Shown one piece after another: positions 1 to 6,658 of a stretch of DNA of 12,347 bases; within the stretch, counting starts at the first letter, position 1, and each line of letters opens with the position of its first letter. This DNA is from an uncultured Bacteroidota bacterium. Lineage in GTDB: Bacteria > Bacteroidota > Bacteroidia > Chitinophagales > Chitinophagaceae. The notes beneath the pieces were generated by a model. That model was not told the DNA's origin. It saw nothing but the letters and a program-made list of their open reading frames with translations, and ran no database searches. Made by a program: the position numbers and the translations under genes. The stretch lies in NCBI GenBank assembly GCA_903835145.1, contig CAILMA010000016.1:1-12347 (forward strand), given 5' to 3'.

Positions 1-35
1 ACTAAGTACTAAGTACTAACGACTAAATACTAAAA
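1..35. repeat. 7-nt tandem repeat next to the chrA stop codon
   Basis: Five consecutive heptamers start at base 1: ACTAAGT, ACTAAGT, ACTAACG, ACTAAAT and ACTAAAA. The first five bases (ACTAA) are invariant and the last two drift. The array ends three bases before the chrA stop codon and may extend left of the window. Short AT-rich tandem arrays like this are common between Bacteroidota genes. No function can be assigned. Confidence 0.75.
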
Positions 36-37
36 AA

Positions 38-1282
38 CTACATATGTAATGTAAGGCCCATAAGCAGCCAGCCTATAACAATAAGGGGGGAAGGAATTTT
101 ACTAAAATGGAGGAGACAAAATGTGATGATGACGACAACGAGGTTACTCCAGATGAAGGAACTATTACCATCAAAAGAGATGGACTGAAACAGAACGATA
201 CCGGATGCCCAAATGATACCTACGATAGCGGCATTGATGCCCTCCAAAGCCCGAAAGATGATCACGTGGTGCTTCAGGTTTTCGTAAATGGGGAAAAAGA
301 AGAAAAGCAGCAATGTATTGGGCAAGAACACAGCAGTGGTTGCGGTGATACACCCGATTAACTGCCAAAATGGTCCATACTTATTCATAGCCAGCCCGCC
401 GACATAGGAACAGATAGAAAACACCGGCCCCGGCACCGCTTGCACCATGCCATAACCAGTGAGCAACTGCTGAGATGTTACAATTGCTAAATTCTGCCCA
501 TGCGTATTTGCAAACTGGTAAAACATCATAGGCAGAAGCGCTTGTCCTCCGCCGAATACAATGGAACCAAACCGATAGAAATTTTCAAAAAGGTGATAAA
601 TCTCGCCATGTGCCCAATGATTGCCACGGGCAACCTCACTTAAAACACCAGCAATAAGAAATATAAGTGCAAAAAGCCACAAGTTTATCCAGTTGATTTT
701 CTTAGGCTTCTGCTGGGTATCAGGGATACGTTTGTTACTGAAATTAGATATGGTGCCTGCTACGAGCAGCAACACAGGAAATATCCACGGTGACCGAATC
801 AATACGGTAGCTGCTATACTTCCCAGCATAATGCTGGTGGTGGCTATGTACCTAATGCTGGTTTGCATCATACGTGCCGCAGCATAACATACAAACCCAA
901 CCGACATGGGCTGGATGTAGGCAAAAAGGTTTAGCGGCAGGTCTTTATATCCGTGCATTTCACCCGGACTAAAGTAAAAAATAAGAAAAGAAAACAGCCC
1001 CATTATGAATGCAGCCGGAAAAACCCAAAGCAAAAGGGTGATGCACGCAAGCGGGATACCACCCCGTTTCATTGCGATAAGCGCTACCGTTTGGGTAGAT
1101 GATGGCCCCGGCAACATCTGGCAAAACGCATTGAGTTCCAATAGTTCGTCTTCGGTCACATCCTTTCTTTTTTGCACAAAAGTCTTCACCATCATACCCA
1201 TATGACCCTGCGGCCCGCCAAAAGCAGTAAACGAATAGATGAAAACAGACTTTAAGAAAGGCACATGCCGCAACAGCATCAT
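38..1282 (-). CDS. chrA: Chromate transporter family (CHR, two-domain) membrane protein
   Basis: This 414-residue polytopic inner-membrane protein belongs to the CHR family, whose characterised ChrA members export chromate. It has the long-chain architecture of two homologous CHR domains. The N-terminal half carries FGGPQGH (residues 21-27) and LPGPSSTQ (57-64). The C-terminal half repeats these signatures as FGGGQ (243-247) and VPGP (283-286). A hydrophilic linker rich in Lys and Gln (about 181-197) separates the halves. Many hydrophobic stretches fit about ten membrane segments. Two adjacent ATG codons (1282 and 1279) are possible starts; the first is used here. The gene stands alone on its strand and diverges from the downstream dehydrogenase. 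Family membership is clear. Chromate as substrate is inferred, because many CHR proteins are uncharacterised and no chrB-type regulator or other metal-resistance gene is adjacent. Confidence 0.9.
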   Translation of the reverse strand: MMLLRHVPFLKSVFIYSFTAFGGPQGHMGMMVKTFVQKRKDVTEDELLELNAFCQMLPGPSSTQTVALIAMKRGGIPLACITLLLWVFPAAFIMGLFSFLIFYFSPGEMHGYKDLPLNLFAYIQPMSVGFVCYAAARMMQTSIRYIATTSIMLGSIAATVLIRSPWIFPVLLLVAGTISNFSNKRIPDTQQKPKKINWINLWLFALIFLIAGVLSEVARGNHWAHGEIYHLFENFYRFGSIVFGGGQALLPMMFYQFANTHGQNLAIVTSQQLLTGYGMVQAVPGPVFSICSYVGGLAMNKYGPFWQLIGCITATTAVFLPNTLLLFFFFPIYENLKHHVIIFRALEGINAAIVGIIWASGIVLFQSISFDGNSSFIWSNLVVVIITFCLLHFSKIPSPLIVIGWLLMGLTLHM

Positions 1283-1421
1283 TGCAGTAATTTGGAATGA
1301 AGATAATTACAAAAATGGTAAATGGGTAACATTAATTGATTTTGCCCTTTCGTAAGCAACTGACGTATCGGTATTCTCTATGTATTTCATGACAATCGAT
1401 AGGTTTTAGCCCCGCTTTTTA

Positions 1422-1429
1422 CAAAACTA
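1422..1429 (-). promoter_or_regulatory. Candidate -7 element for chrA
   Basis: Read on the minus strand this is TAGTTTTG, an exact match to the Bacteroidota -7 consensus TAnnTTTG. It would give a leader of roughly 130 nt before the chrA start. A convincing -33 TTTG is not visible at the expected spacing, so this is a candidate only. Confidence 0.35.
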
Positions 1430-1455
1430 AAACGCCTGAAATGAAACAGGAACAA

Positions 1456-1463
1456 TAACTTTG
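1456..1463 (+). promoter_or_regulatory. Candidate -7 element for the SDR gene
   Basis: TAACTTTG matches the Bacteroidota primary-sigma -7 consensus TAnnTTTG exactly. It lies 42 bases before the ATG at 1506, a plausible distance for a short leader. The -33 region is not well conserved. Confidence 0.55.
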
Positions 1464-1505
1464 CAGCCGTTCCACATTACTTAAACAAAAATCCATTAAT
1501 AGCAT

Positions 1506-2321
1506 ATGTCGCTCGCATTTTCCGGTAAAGTAGTAGTTATTACAGGCGGTTCATCAGGTATTGGCAAGGCATTGGCACTGGCATCACTGGCCCGCGGGGC
1601 TAAGGTTGCCGTGTGCGGCCGCAGCGTTGAAAAACTCGAAACAGCCCTCGGAAAGAACGACAATTTGTTTTGCGTTAAAGCAGATGTAAGCAGGGAGGAG
1701 GATTGCAAAAACTACATGGACGCCGTTGTGAAAAAATGGAGCCAGATTGATGTACTCATCAATAATGCAGGCATAAGCATGCGGGCACTTTTTGAAGAAG
1801 CAGACTTAAGTGTATTAAAGGAATTAATGGATATAAACTTTTGGGGTGCAGTTTATTGTACCAAGTTTGCGCTGCCCTACATAAAAAAACAAAAGGGAGT
1901 TATACTTGGCGTATCATCTATAGCAGGCAACCGTGGCCTACCCTGCCGTACAGGTTATTCCGCTTCAAAATTTGCTTTGCAAGGGTTTTTAGAATCTTTG
2001 AGGACAGAGCTATTACAAACAGGAGTGCACGTAATGTGGGTATGTCCGGGCTTTATAGCATCAAACATTAGAAATGTAGCACGTGGTGCCAATGGAAGCG
2101 CCCAAGGCGAAACTCCACTGGACGAGAGTAAACTCATGAGTGCGGAAGAATGTGCCCGGATTATACTGAACGGCATTGAGCGGCGCAAACGAACGATAGT
2201 GATGACGGCGCAGGGCAAACTCACTGTGCTGATCAATAAATTGTTCCCTTCATTAGCCGACAGCATGGTGTTCAAGCACTTCCTTAACGAGCCTGACTCG
2301 CCGCTTAAAGGCTATAACTAA
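1506..2321 (+). CDS. Short-chain dehydrogenase/reductase (SDR), substrate unknown
   Basis: This 271-residue cytoplasmic oxidoreductase has a single Rossmann-fold domain typical of classical SDRs. The nucleotide-binding motif TGGSSGIG is at 13-20 and NNAG is at 86-89. The catalytic tetrad is Asn111, Ser138, Tyr151 and Lys155 (the YSASK context). The PG motif after strand beta-6 is at 181-182. Arg39, just after beta-2 (CGRS), suggests NADP(H) preference over NAD(H), an inference from family rules. The length is normal and there is no membrane anchor or signal peptide. The C-terminal segment (about 200-271) varies between SDRs and does not identify a substrate. The gene appears monocistronic: chrA diverges upstream and the B12 riboswitch has its own promoter downstream. 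The fold and chemistry are secure; the substrate is not. Confidence 0.9.
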   Translation: MSLAFSGKVVVITGGSSGIGKALALASLARGAKVAVCGRSVEKLETALGKNDNLFCVKADVSREEDCKNYMDAVVKKWSQIDVLINNAGISMRALFEEADLSVLKELMDINFWGAVYCTKFALPYIKKQKGVILGVSSIAGNRGLPCRTGYSASKFALQGFLESLRTELLQTGVHVMWVCPGFIASNIRNVARGANGSAQGETPLDESKLMSAEECARIILNGIERRKRTIVMTAQGKLTVLINKLFPSLADSMVFKHFLNEPDSPLKGYN

Positions 2322-2332
2322 GAGGATGTTAT

Positions 2333-2353
2333 AAATAAAACAAATTTTTATTT
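2333..2353 (+). terminator. Weak AT-only hairpin after the SDR gene
   Basis: AAATAAAA (2333-2340) can pair with TTTTATTT (2346-2353) around a five-base loop, 11 bases after the SDR stop codon. The stem contains only A-T pairs, so it would be a poor terminator unless helped by other factors. Confidence 0.3.
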
Positions 2354-2374
2354 CCCTTTCTTCAGATTTCCATC

Positions 2375-2382
2375 TACATTTG
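2375..2382 (+). promoter_or_regulatory. -7 element for the B12-riboswitch operon
   Basis: TACATTTG matches the Bacteroidota -7 consensus TAnnTTTG exactly. It ends a few bases before the first helix of the cobalamin aptamer, so transcription would start at about 2388-2390 and produce the riboswitch from its very 5' end. No clear -33 element is seen. Confidence 0.6.
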
Positions 2383-2386
2383 CCGA

Positions 2387-2561
2387 ACAATCGGTTTCCA
2401 CTTTAGGGTGGAATTAATAGGGAACCGGGTGAAAATCCCGGGCATTACCCGATGCTGTAAGCTTCATAAAAAAGCCAATTTGCTACCTCAGCCACTGTTC
2501 TGCATACCGTAGGATGGGAAGGCCGCAAAAAGGTGAAGTGAGCCAGAAGACCTGCCATTGT
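2387..2561 (+). ncRNA. Cobalamin (B12) riboswitch aptamer
   Basis: The order and sequence of conserved blocks match the cobalamin riboswitch class. They are a GGTTTCC-type start (2393-2399), AATAGGGAA (2416-2424), a GGTGAAAATCCCGG helix segment (2428-2441), GCTGTAAGC (2454-2462), GCCACTG (2491-2497), GGGAAGGC (2516-2523) and the B12-box core AGCCAGAAGACCTGCC (2541-2556). Closing helix P1 can form between ACAAT (2387-2391) and ATTGT (2557-2561). The RNA senses adenosylcobalamin or a related corrinoid. Riboswitches of this class usually repress B12 uptake or synthesis genes when the ligand is plentiful, so the three downstream genes are expected to be on when B12 is scarce. Confidence 0.95.
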
Positions 2562-2602
2562 ACCGGAATAAAAACCGGAATTACTTATCGCTGCTTTCGG
2601 GA

Positions 2603-2654
2603 AGAAAAGCACAGGTAAGACAAAGGCTGCGTACCTAACTGTGTTGGCTTTTCT
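2603..2654 (+). promoter_or_regulatory. Riboswitch expression-platform hairpin
   Basis: AGAAAAGC (2603-2610) pairs perfectly with GCTTTTCT (2647-2654). Inside that stem, ACAG (2611-2614) can pair with CTGT (2639-2642), with a four-base bulge on the 3' side. An alternative inner pairing is AGGTA (2613-2617) with TACCT (2632-2636). The same TACCT pentamer occurs at 2484-2488 in the aptamer, between GCTGTAAGC and GCCACTG, where loop L5 lies. AGGTA could therefore form the ligand-dependent kissing contact or the local hairpin, but not both. The 3' side is U-rich but lacks a clean U run, and the start codon is about 60 bases further on, so termination versus translation control is not settled. Confidence 0.5.
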
Positions 2655-2714
2655 CTGTATCTGATTTTAAAATCCCTGGCTGCATAAAAATTGTTTTTAA
2701 AAACCAATTTATAT

Positions 2715-3704
2715 ATGCGCAAATTTACATTGCTGTTAACCACCCTCTTGCTTGGTGGCATTTCTTTGAAGGCTCAAACTGTGGCCACTTTCGATACACT
2801 TTCCCTGCCGGGAACTGATACCTGCTACATTAACTATTCCCATCCGGGCACCGATGTTGGCTTTAGCGATGGACTCGCCTACTTTCCTTGTGTTTATGAT
2901 ACCGGATTCGGTTCCAGCTACTGGGGTTATGGATTCGCTTATTCTAACAAGTCTGACTCAGTGACCAGCGGTTATGGAAACCAATATGCCGCAAAAACCC
3001 TTTCTGGTTTCGGTGGCACAGGAAAATATGCCGTTGCATACGGCGAGTCAAATATGATTAAACTCACAGGCATAGCCATGGGTGAGCCAGTGTCAGGATT
3101 TTACATCACCAACAGCACCTATACCTACAACAGCATGAGGGATGGGGATGCATTTGCTAAAAAATTTGGCGGTACTACCGGTAACGACCCTGATTGGTTA
3201 AAACTAATGGTGAAAGGTTACCATGGCGGTGTACTTTCGACTGATAGTGTTGAGTTCTACCTCGCTGACTATCGTTTTGCCCACAATGACAGCGATTATC
3301 TCGTTCGTACGTGGCAATGGGTAAATCTGCTGCCACTTGGGCACTTAGACAGTCTGAAGCTAACGCTGAGCTCTTCCGATACCAACAGCTACGGCATCAA
3401 TACCCCGGCTTATTATTGTATAGATAATTTCACCACGCATGAGTCTTCCTTATCTGTTGGCAGTTTGCAAAGTACGGCTATAGTAGCCTACCCTAACCCG
3501 GTTACTGATGTGTTGCATGTAGCGCTACCGGGAAATGAGCCGACGCAGATAAACGTTGTAGATGTATTTGGCAAAAGCGTCTATACCGCAAATTCACTTG
3601 GTGGCAACATAAACATCTCAACCAGCTCGTTTGCACCGGGTGTATATATCTTAAAAACCAACAGCTCTTCTGGTGGCTCAACAGTTCGATTTATTAAGGA
3701 GTAA
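2715..3704 (+). CDS. Secreted DUF4465 protein with T9SS sorting domain; candidate B12-binding surface protein
   Basis: First gene behind the B12 riboswitch, 329 residues. A signal peptide spans about 1-20 (Arg-Lys, a Leu-rich core, ending LKAQ). The region from about 25 to 240 matches my memory of DUF4465: an aromatic- and Gly-rich beta domain with the signature WGYGFAYSNKSD followed by a GYGNQYAAKT-type segment. Residues 258-329 form a T9SS type A C-terminal domain (AYPNP at its start, GVYILK near the end), so the protein should cross the outer membrane through the type IX system and be attached or released there. DUF4465 proteins recur in B12-regulated loci of Bacteroidota. I believe the surface B12-binding BtuH proteins of Bacteroides are related, but I am not certain. 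The ATG at 2715 is preferred over an in-frame TTG at 2691 because it gives a standard signal peptide. Confidence 0.85.
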   Translation: MRKFTLLLTTLLLGGISLKAQTVATFDTLSLPGTDTCYINYSHPGTDVGFSDGLAYFPCVYDTGFGSSYWGYGFAYSNKSDSVTSGYGNQYAAKTLSGFGGTGKYAVAYGESNMIKLTGIAMGEPVSGFYITNSTYTYNSMRDGDAFAKKFGGTTGNDPDWLKLMVKGYHGGVLSTDSVEFYLADYRFAHNDSDYLVRTWQWVNLLPLGHLDSLKLTLSSSDTNSYGINTPAYYCIDNFTTHESSLSVGSLQSTAIVAYPNPVTDVLHVALPGNEPTQINVVDVFGKSVYTANSLGGNINISTSSFAPGVYILKTNSSSGGSTVRFIKE

Positions 3705-3788
3705 TATTCGCTTAGGTCGGCATAAATACCCCGGCGCGTTCCCGAATTATCAAAGAGAAAATTATAAATCTACCTTTAGACTGCTGTA

Positions 3789-4793
3789 ATGAAAAAACTA
3801 CTTTTAATTCTTTGCATCATCTTCTCCGCCAACCTGTGCAGGGCTCAGTACCCGCCACAGGTTGGCTTGCCGGGGTGTACCGCAATTCCCGATACCAGCA
3901 GCGCAATAAAAGCGTGGGCTACCAATTGTGTAATTCACCGCGGATATATTGATATAGACTCACCGGCGCTTGGATTCACCACTTCGGGAGACAGCAGTAT
4001 GGCCATAGGCGCCGCAGATCATTCGGTAGTAAGCCTTGGTGATAGTGGTGTAGCAGTTTTAGGGTTCCCGGGTTTTATCTTTGATGGCCCTGGACCGGAT
4101 TTTGCAGTTTTTGAAAACGGATTCGCCAATTATCTGAATGATTCGCAAGCATTTCTGGAACTGGCATTTGTTGAAGTAAGCTCTGATGGCATCAACTATA
4201 CCCGATTCCCTGCACAATCACTTACACCATTGAATGTTCAGATCCCCGGCTCGGGGGTCTATATGTATGCAAACCTGATCAATAACCTGGCTGGTAAGTA
4301 CATTGGGGGATATGGTACTCCGTTTGACCTTAATGAACTTGCAGGCACCCCTGGTCTCGACATCAACCACATTACCAACATAAGAGTTGTAGATGTTGTG
4401 GGCACTGTGATGGGTCCTCACGCATCGCACGATGCAGGCGGGCGGATTATCAACGACCCCTTCCCTACCAATTTTGCAACCGGTGGTTTTGACCTCGATG
4501 CTGTGGCGGTGCTGCACATTTCCGGCGATGCAGGTGTAGCCAATACACAAGTGTCGAGCGAATTTTCTGTTTACCCAAACCCAATGGTCGGCAGCCTATT
4601 TATTGAGAACAGGAACAATATAAGTGGCGCCCGAGCTACTATAACCACGCCGGAGGGCAAGATAACAGGTACTACAATTCTTAACAACGGCACCAATGAA
4701 ATTAAATGCGCTTCCTACCCGGCAGGGCTATATTTCGTAACAGTGGAGACAACAGACGAAAAAAAATGTACAAGCAAAGTAGTAAAATATTAA
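3789..4793 (+). CDS. Secreted T9SS-sorted surface protein of a B12-riboswitch operon, function unknown
   Basis: The 334-residue product has a signal peptide (about 1-19, MKKLLL start, CRAQ end), one extracellular domain (about 22-245) and a T9SS type A sorting domain (about 259-334, with VYPNP and AGLYFVT). The extracellular domain has striking invariant-looking segments: GPGPDFAVFENGF (100-112), LELAFVEVSSDG (123-134), YGTPFDLNEL (175-184) and GGFDLDAVAVLH (232-243). I have seen this combination in proteins annotated only as cell surface protein in Bacteroidota, often beside BtuG-like propellers, but I cannot give a family name. The many Asp residues and beta-rich pattern could fit a metal-dependent beta-sandwich; that is a guess. 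The gene begins 84 bases after the DUF4465 gene with no terminator seen between them, and its 3' end overlaps the lipoprotein gene. It is probably induced with them when B12 is low. Confidence 0.8.
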   Translation: MKKLLLILCIIFSANLCRAQYPPQVGLPGCTAIPDTSSAIKAWATNCVIHRGYIDIDSPALGFTTSGDSSMAIGAADHSVVSLGDSGVAVLGFPGFIFDGPGPDFAVFENGFANYLNDSQAFLELAFVEVSSDGINYTRFPAQSLTPLNVQIPGSGVYMYANLINNLAGKYIGGYGTPFDLNELAGTPGLDINHITNIRVVDVVGTVMGPHASHDAGGRIINDPFPTNFATGGFDLDAVAVLHISGDAGVANTQVSSEFSVYPNPMVGSLFIENRNNISGARATITTPEGKITGTTILNNGTNEIKCASYPAGLYFVTVETTDEKKCTSKVVKY

Positions 4794-5839
4794 TCCTTTT
4801 TTTGTTGGTGCTGGCTTCGTGCGTAAAGGACAAGCCACCTGTAACCGTCTCCACCCTACCAACAGACAGCAAGGGTGTGTATGTTGTTTGTGAGGGTATT
4901 TTCACCACTGGCACTACTGCCGGATTGTACCTCTATAACCGCACCACCGACAGTGTTTATGGCGATTTGTTTAAAGGCGCAAACGGCAGCTACCTTGGCG
5001 ATGTGTTTCAGAGCATGGTTAAGATTGATAGTCATCTGTTTATGGCGGTTAACAACAGCCATAAAATCATAGTTGCAGATGCGGCAACCTACAGACAGAT
5101 TGCAACCATCAGCATCCCTTTTCCGCGCAATATACTGCCAGTGAGTACTACCGCGGCCTATGTATCGACATTGTATGATAACAAAGTTTACGTCATAAAC
5201 ACGACGAGCTATGCAATAGTAGATTCTATTCTGCTGCCCTCCCTAAACCCTGAGGGGATGTACCTCGCAAACAACAGCGCAATAGTATGCTCTTGGGATA
5301 CAGTCTCAAAAAATGTATATCAGATTGATGTGGCAGCTAATACAATCCGTAAGACTTTTTCGGCGGCGGGCTATGCTCCCACGCAAGTGCTCGCAGATAA
5401 AAACCAACTGCTGTGGGTGCTTTCCGGTAATCAACCCGATAAAAAAACAGCTGCGCTCACCCAGATCGACCCATCGACCGGGGATGTAATAAAAAGTATG
5501 GTGTTCCCCGCAACAGCAAATCCCATTAAACTATGTTTTAATGCAACAAAAGACACGCTCTACTTCATAGAGGCCGACTATTACAACACCGGTACTTCAA
5601 ACAACGGCATATTCAGGATGGGCATCAATGAGCCAAATCTACCCGCGAGCCCTATAATTGCAGCCGGTGCTAACCAGTATTTTTATGCCCTCGGTATAGA
5701 CCCTGCGACGGGATATATATACGTGGGTGATCCTAAAGGCTTTAATCAATCAGGCATTGTTACCATTTACCGAACGGACGCGACGATTGTTTCCTCCTTC
5801 AGAGTGGGTATTGGCCCGGGTGCGTTTGTTTTTGAATAG
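4766..5839 (+). CDS. BtuG-like YncE/YVTN beta-propeller surface lipoprotein
   Basis: The 357-residue product starts with a lipoprotein signal peptide whose lipobox is LASC, with the lipidated cysteine at residue 19. The next residues (VKDK) partly resemble the surface-export signal of Bacteroidota lipoproteins. The mature part (about 35-357) is built of repeated beta-propeller blades of the YncE/DUF5074 type, with recurring segments such as KIIVADAATY, KVYVINTTSY and YIYVGDP. In gut Bacteroides, BtuG of this fold is an outer-membrane lipoprotein that binds B12 very tightly and hands it to BtuB. The riboswitch-controlled context makes the same role likely here, but binding residues cannot be checked by eye. 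The ATG at 4766 is chosen because it begins the signal peptide directly; an in-frame ATG at 4706 would add 20 polar residues. It overlaps the upstream gene by 28 bases, which suggests translational coupling. No btuB follows. Confidence 0.8.
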   Translation: MYKQSSKILILFLLVLASCVKDKPPVTVSTLPTDSKGVYVVCEGIFTTGTTAGLYLYNRTTDSVYGDLFKGANGSYLGDVFQSMVKIDSHLFMAVNNSHKIIVADAATYRQIATISIPFPRNILPVSTTAAYVSTLYDNKVYVINTTSYAIVDSILLPSLNPEGMYLANNSAIVCSWDTVSKNVYQIDVAANTIRKTFSAAGYAPTQVLADKNQLLWVLSGNQPDKKTAALTQIDPSTGDVIKSMVFPATANPIKLCFNATKDTLYFIEADYYNTGTSNNGIFRMGINEPNLPASPIIAAGANQYFYALGIDPATGYIYVGDPKGFNQSGIVTIYRTDATIVSSFRVGIGPGAFVFE

Positions 5840-5913
5840 GCTGTGCACAACATTATTTATACACAATCGGAAACATTAGCTTTTATAATGCCCATTTTAT
5901 CAGAACTTTGTTA

Positions 5914-5950
5914 GTCGGCCTGAGCAAGATGCCCACAAGATTCGGCCGAC
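5914..5950 (+). repeat. Inverted repeat in the recR leader
   Basis: GTCGGCC (5914-5920) and GGCCGAC (5944-5950) are perfect 7-base inverted copies separated by 23 bases, ending 14 bases before the recR ATG. The pair could form a GC-rich RNA hairpin in the leader or be a palindromic protein site. A near-consensus -7 element (GAACTTTG, 5903-5910) lies just upstream, which would place the hairpin at the transcript's start. Confidence 0.5.
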
Positions 5951-5964
5951 AAATAATATAAAAT

Positions 5965-6585
5965 ATGATTTTTTCGTCGAAACTTATTGAAGATGCTGTA
6001 CAGGAGTTTTCAAGGCTTCCCGGCATAGGTAAAAAGACAGCGCTGCGCATGGTACTGCAACTTTTGCAAATGGATAAAGCCGAAGTGGACGAATTCACCG
6101 GGGCGGTGTCACGCATGAGGCATGAAGTAAGATTTTGTAAAGATTGCCACAATGTTTCTGATAGCGACATCTGCGTAATATGCGTGAATCCCGGCCGCAA
6201 CCACCGGCAGGTATGCGTGGTAGAAAACATACGTGATGTGATAGCAATAGAAAGTACGCAACAATACAGCGGCCTGTATCACGTGCTGGGCGGCATACTT
6301 TCTCCACTCGATGGGATTGGCCCCGACCAACTGAATATTGCTTCGCTGCACGACCGGGTTAAGAACAATGAAATAACTGAATTGATAATGGCACTTTCGC
6401 CAACTATTGAGGGCGATACAACTATCTATTACATTGCGCGGCAGGTGAAAGATCTTCCTGTCACTATTACAACAATAGCCAGGGGTATATCTTTTGGCGG
6501 TGAGCTGGAATATGCCGATGAAATGACGCTCGCGAAATCGATTACTAAGCGGCTACCAATAGAAAACTATGTAAACATGAAATAA
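5965..6585 (+). CDS. recR: Recombination mediator protein RecR
   Basis: At 206 residues it has the full, normal length for RecR. It acts with RecO (and RecF) in the cytoplasm to load RecA onto SSB-coated single-stranded DNA during gap and break repair. Domains appear in the canonical order. An N-terminal helix-hairpin-helix carries LPGIGKKTA (18-26). A C4 zinc finger has Cys58, Cys61, Cys70 and Cys73. A Toprim domain starts at about residue 82, with the acidic Glu87 in VVENIRD and the characteristic YSGLYHVLGG (101-110) and LSPLDGIGP segments. A C-terminal region contains GGELEYADEMTLAKS. No key residue is missing. It lies 125 bases after the lipoprotein gene and is probably transcribed on its own; ndk converges from the other side. 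Confidence 0.97.
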   Translation: MIFSSKLIEDAVQEFSRLPGIGKKTALRMVLQLLQMDKAEVDEFTGAVSRMRHEVRFCKDCHNVSDSDICVICVNPGRNHRQVCVVENIRDVIAIESTQQYSGLYHVLGGILSPLDGIGPDQLNIASLHDRVKNNEITELIMALSPTIEGDTTIYYIARQVKDLPVTITTIARGISFGGELEYADEMTLAKSITKRLPIENYVNMK

Positions 6586-6608
6586 AAACATAAGACTATA
6601 CAACACGA

Positions 6609-6634
6609 CAAAGGCGCCTCGAAAGACGCCTTTG
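6609..6634. terminator. Hairpin between convergent recR and ndk
   Basis: CAAAGGCG (6609-6616) pairs perfectly with CGCCTTTG (6627-6634). The 10-base interior can add a short CT/AG stem after one mismatch. It sits 23 bases after the recR stop and 24 bases beyond the ndk stop on the other strand, so it can serve both convergent genes. Neither side has a long U tract, although the 3' arm itself ends in CCTTTG. Confidence 0.7.
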
Positions 6635-6658
6635 CTTATATAAAACCGTTAATTTCAC

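Noticed and set aside
107..361. Plus-strand open frame with a strongly acidic start (EETKCDDDD)
   Set aside because: It lies wholly antisense to the well-supported chrA gene; the acidic composition is the mirror of hydrophobic codons on the other strand.
2691..2714. TTG start giving eight extra residues on the DUF4465 protein
   Set aside because: The ATG at 2715 begins a standard signal peptide (Met-Arg-Lys then a hydrophobic core), and the extra residues include a palindromic AT-rich leader segment.
3705..3788. Possible internal promoter (TACCTTTA near 3772) between the first two riboswitch-operon genes
   Set aside because: The last base of the -7 consensus is wrong and no -33 element is seen; read-through from the riboswitch promoter explains expression adequately.
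4706..4765. Upstream in-frame ATG for the propeller lipoprotein
   Set aside because: It would put 20 mostly polar residues before the lipoprotein signal peptide and lengthen the gene overlap to 88 bases.
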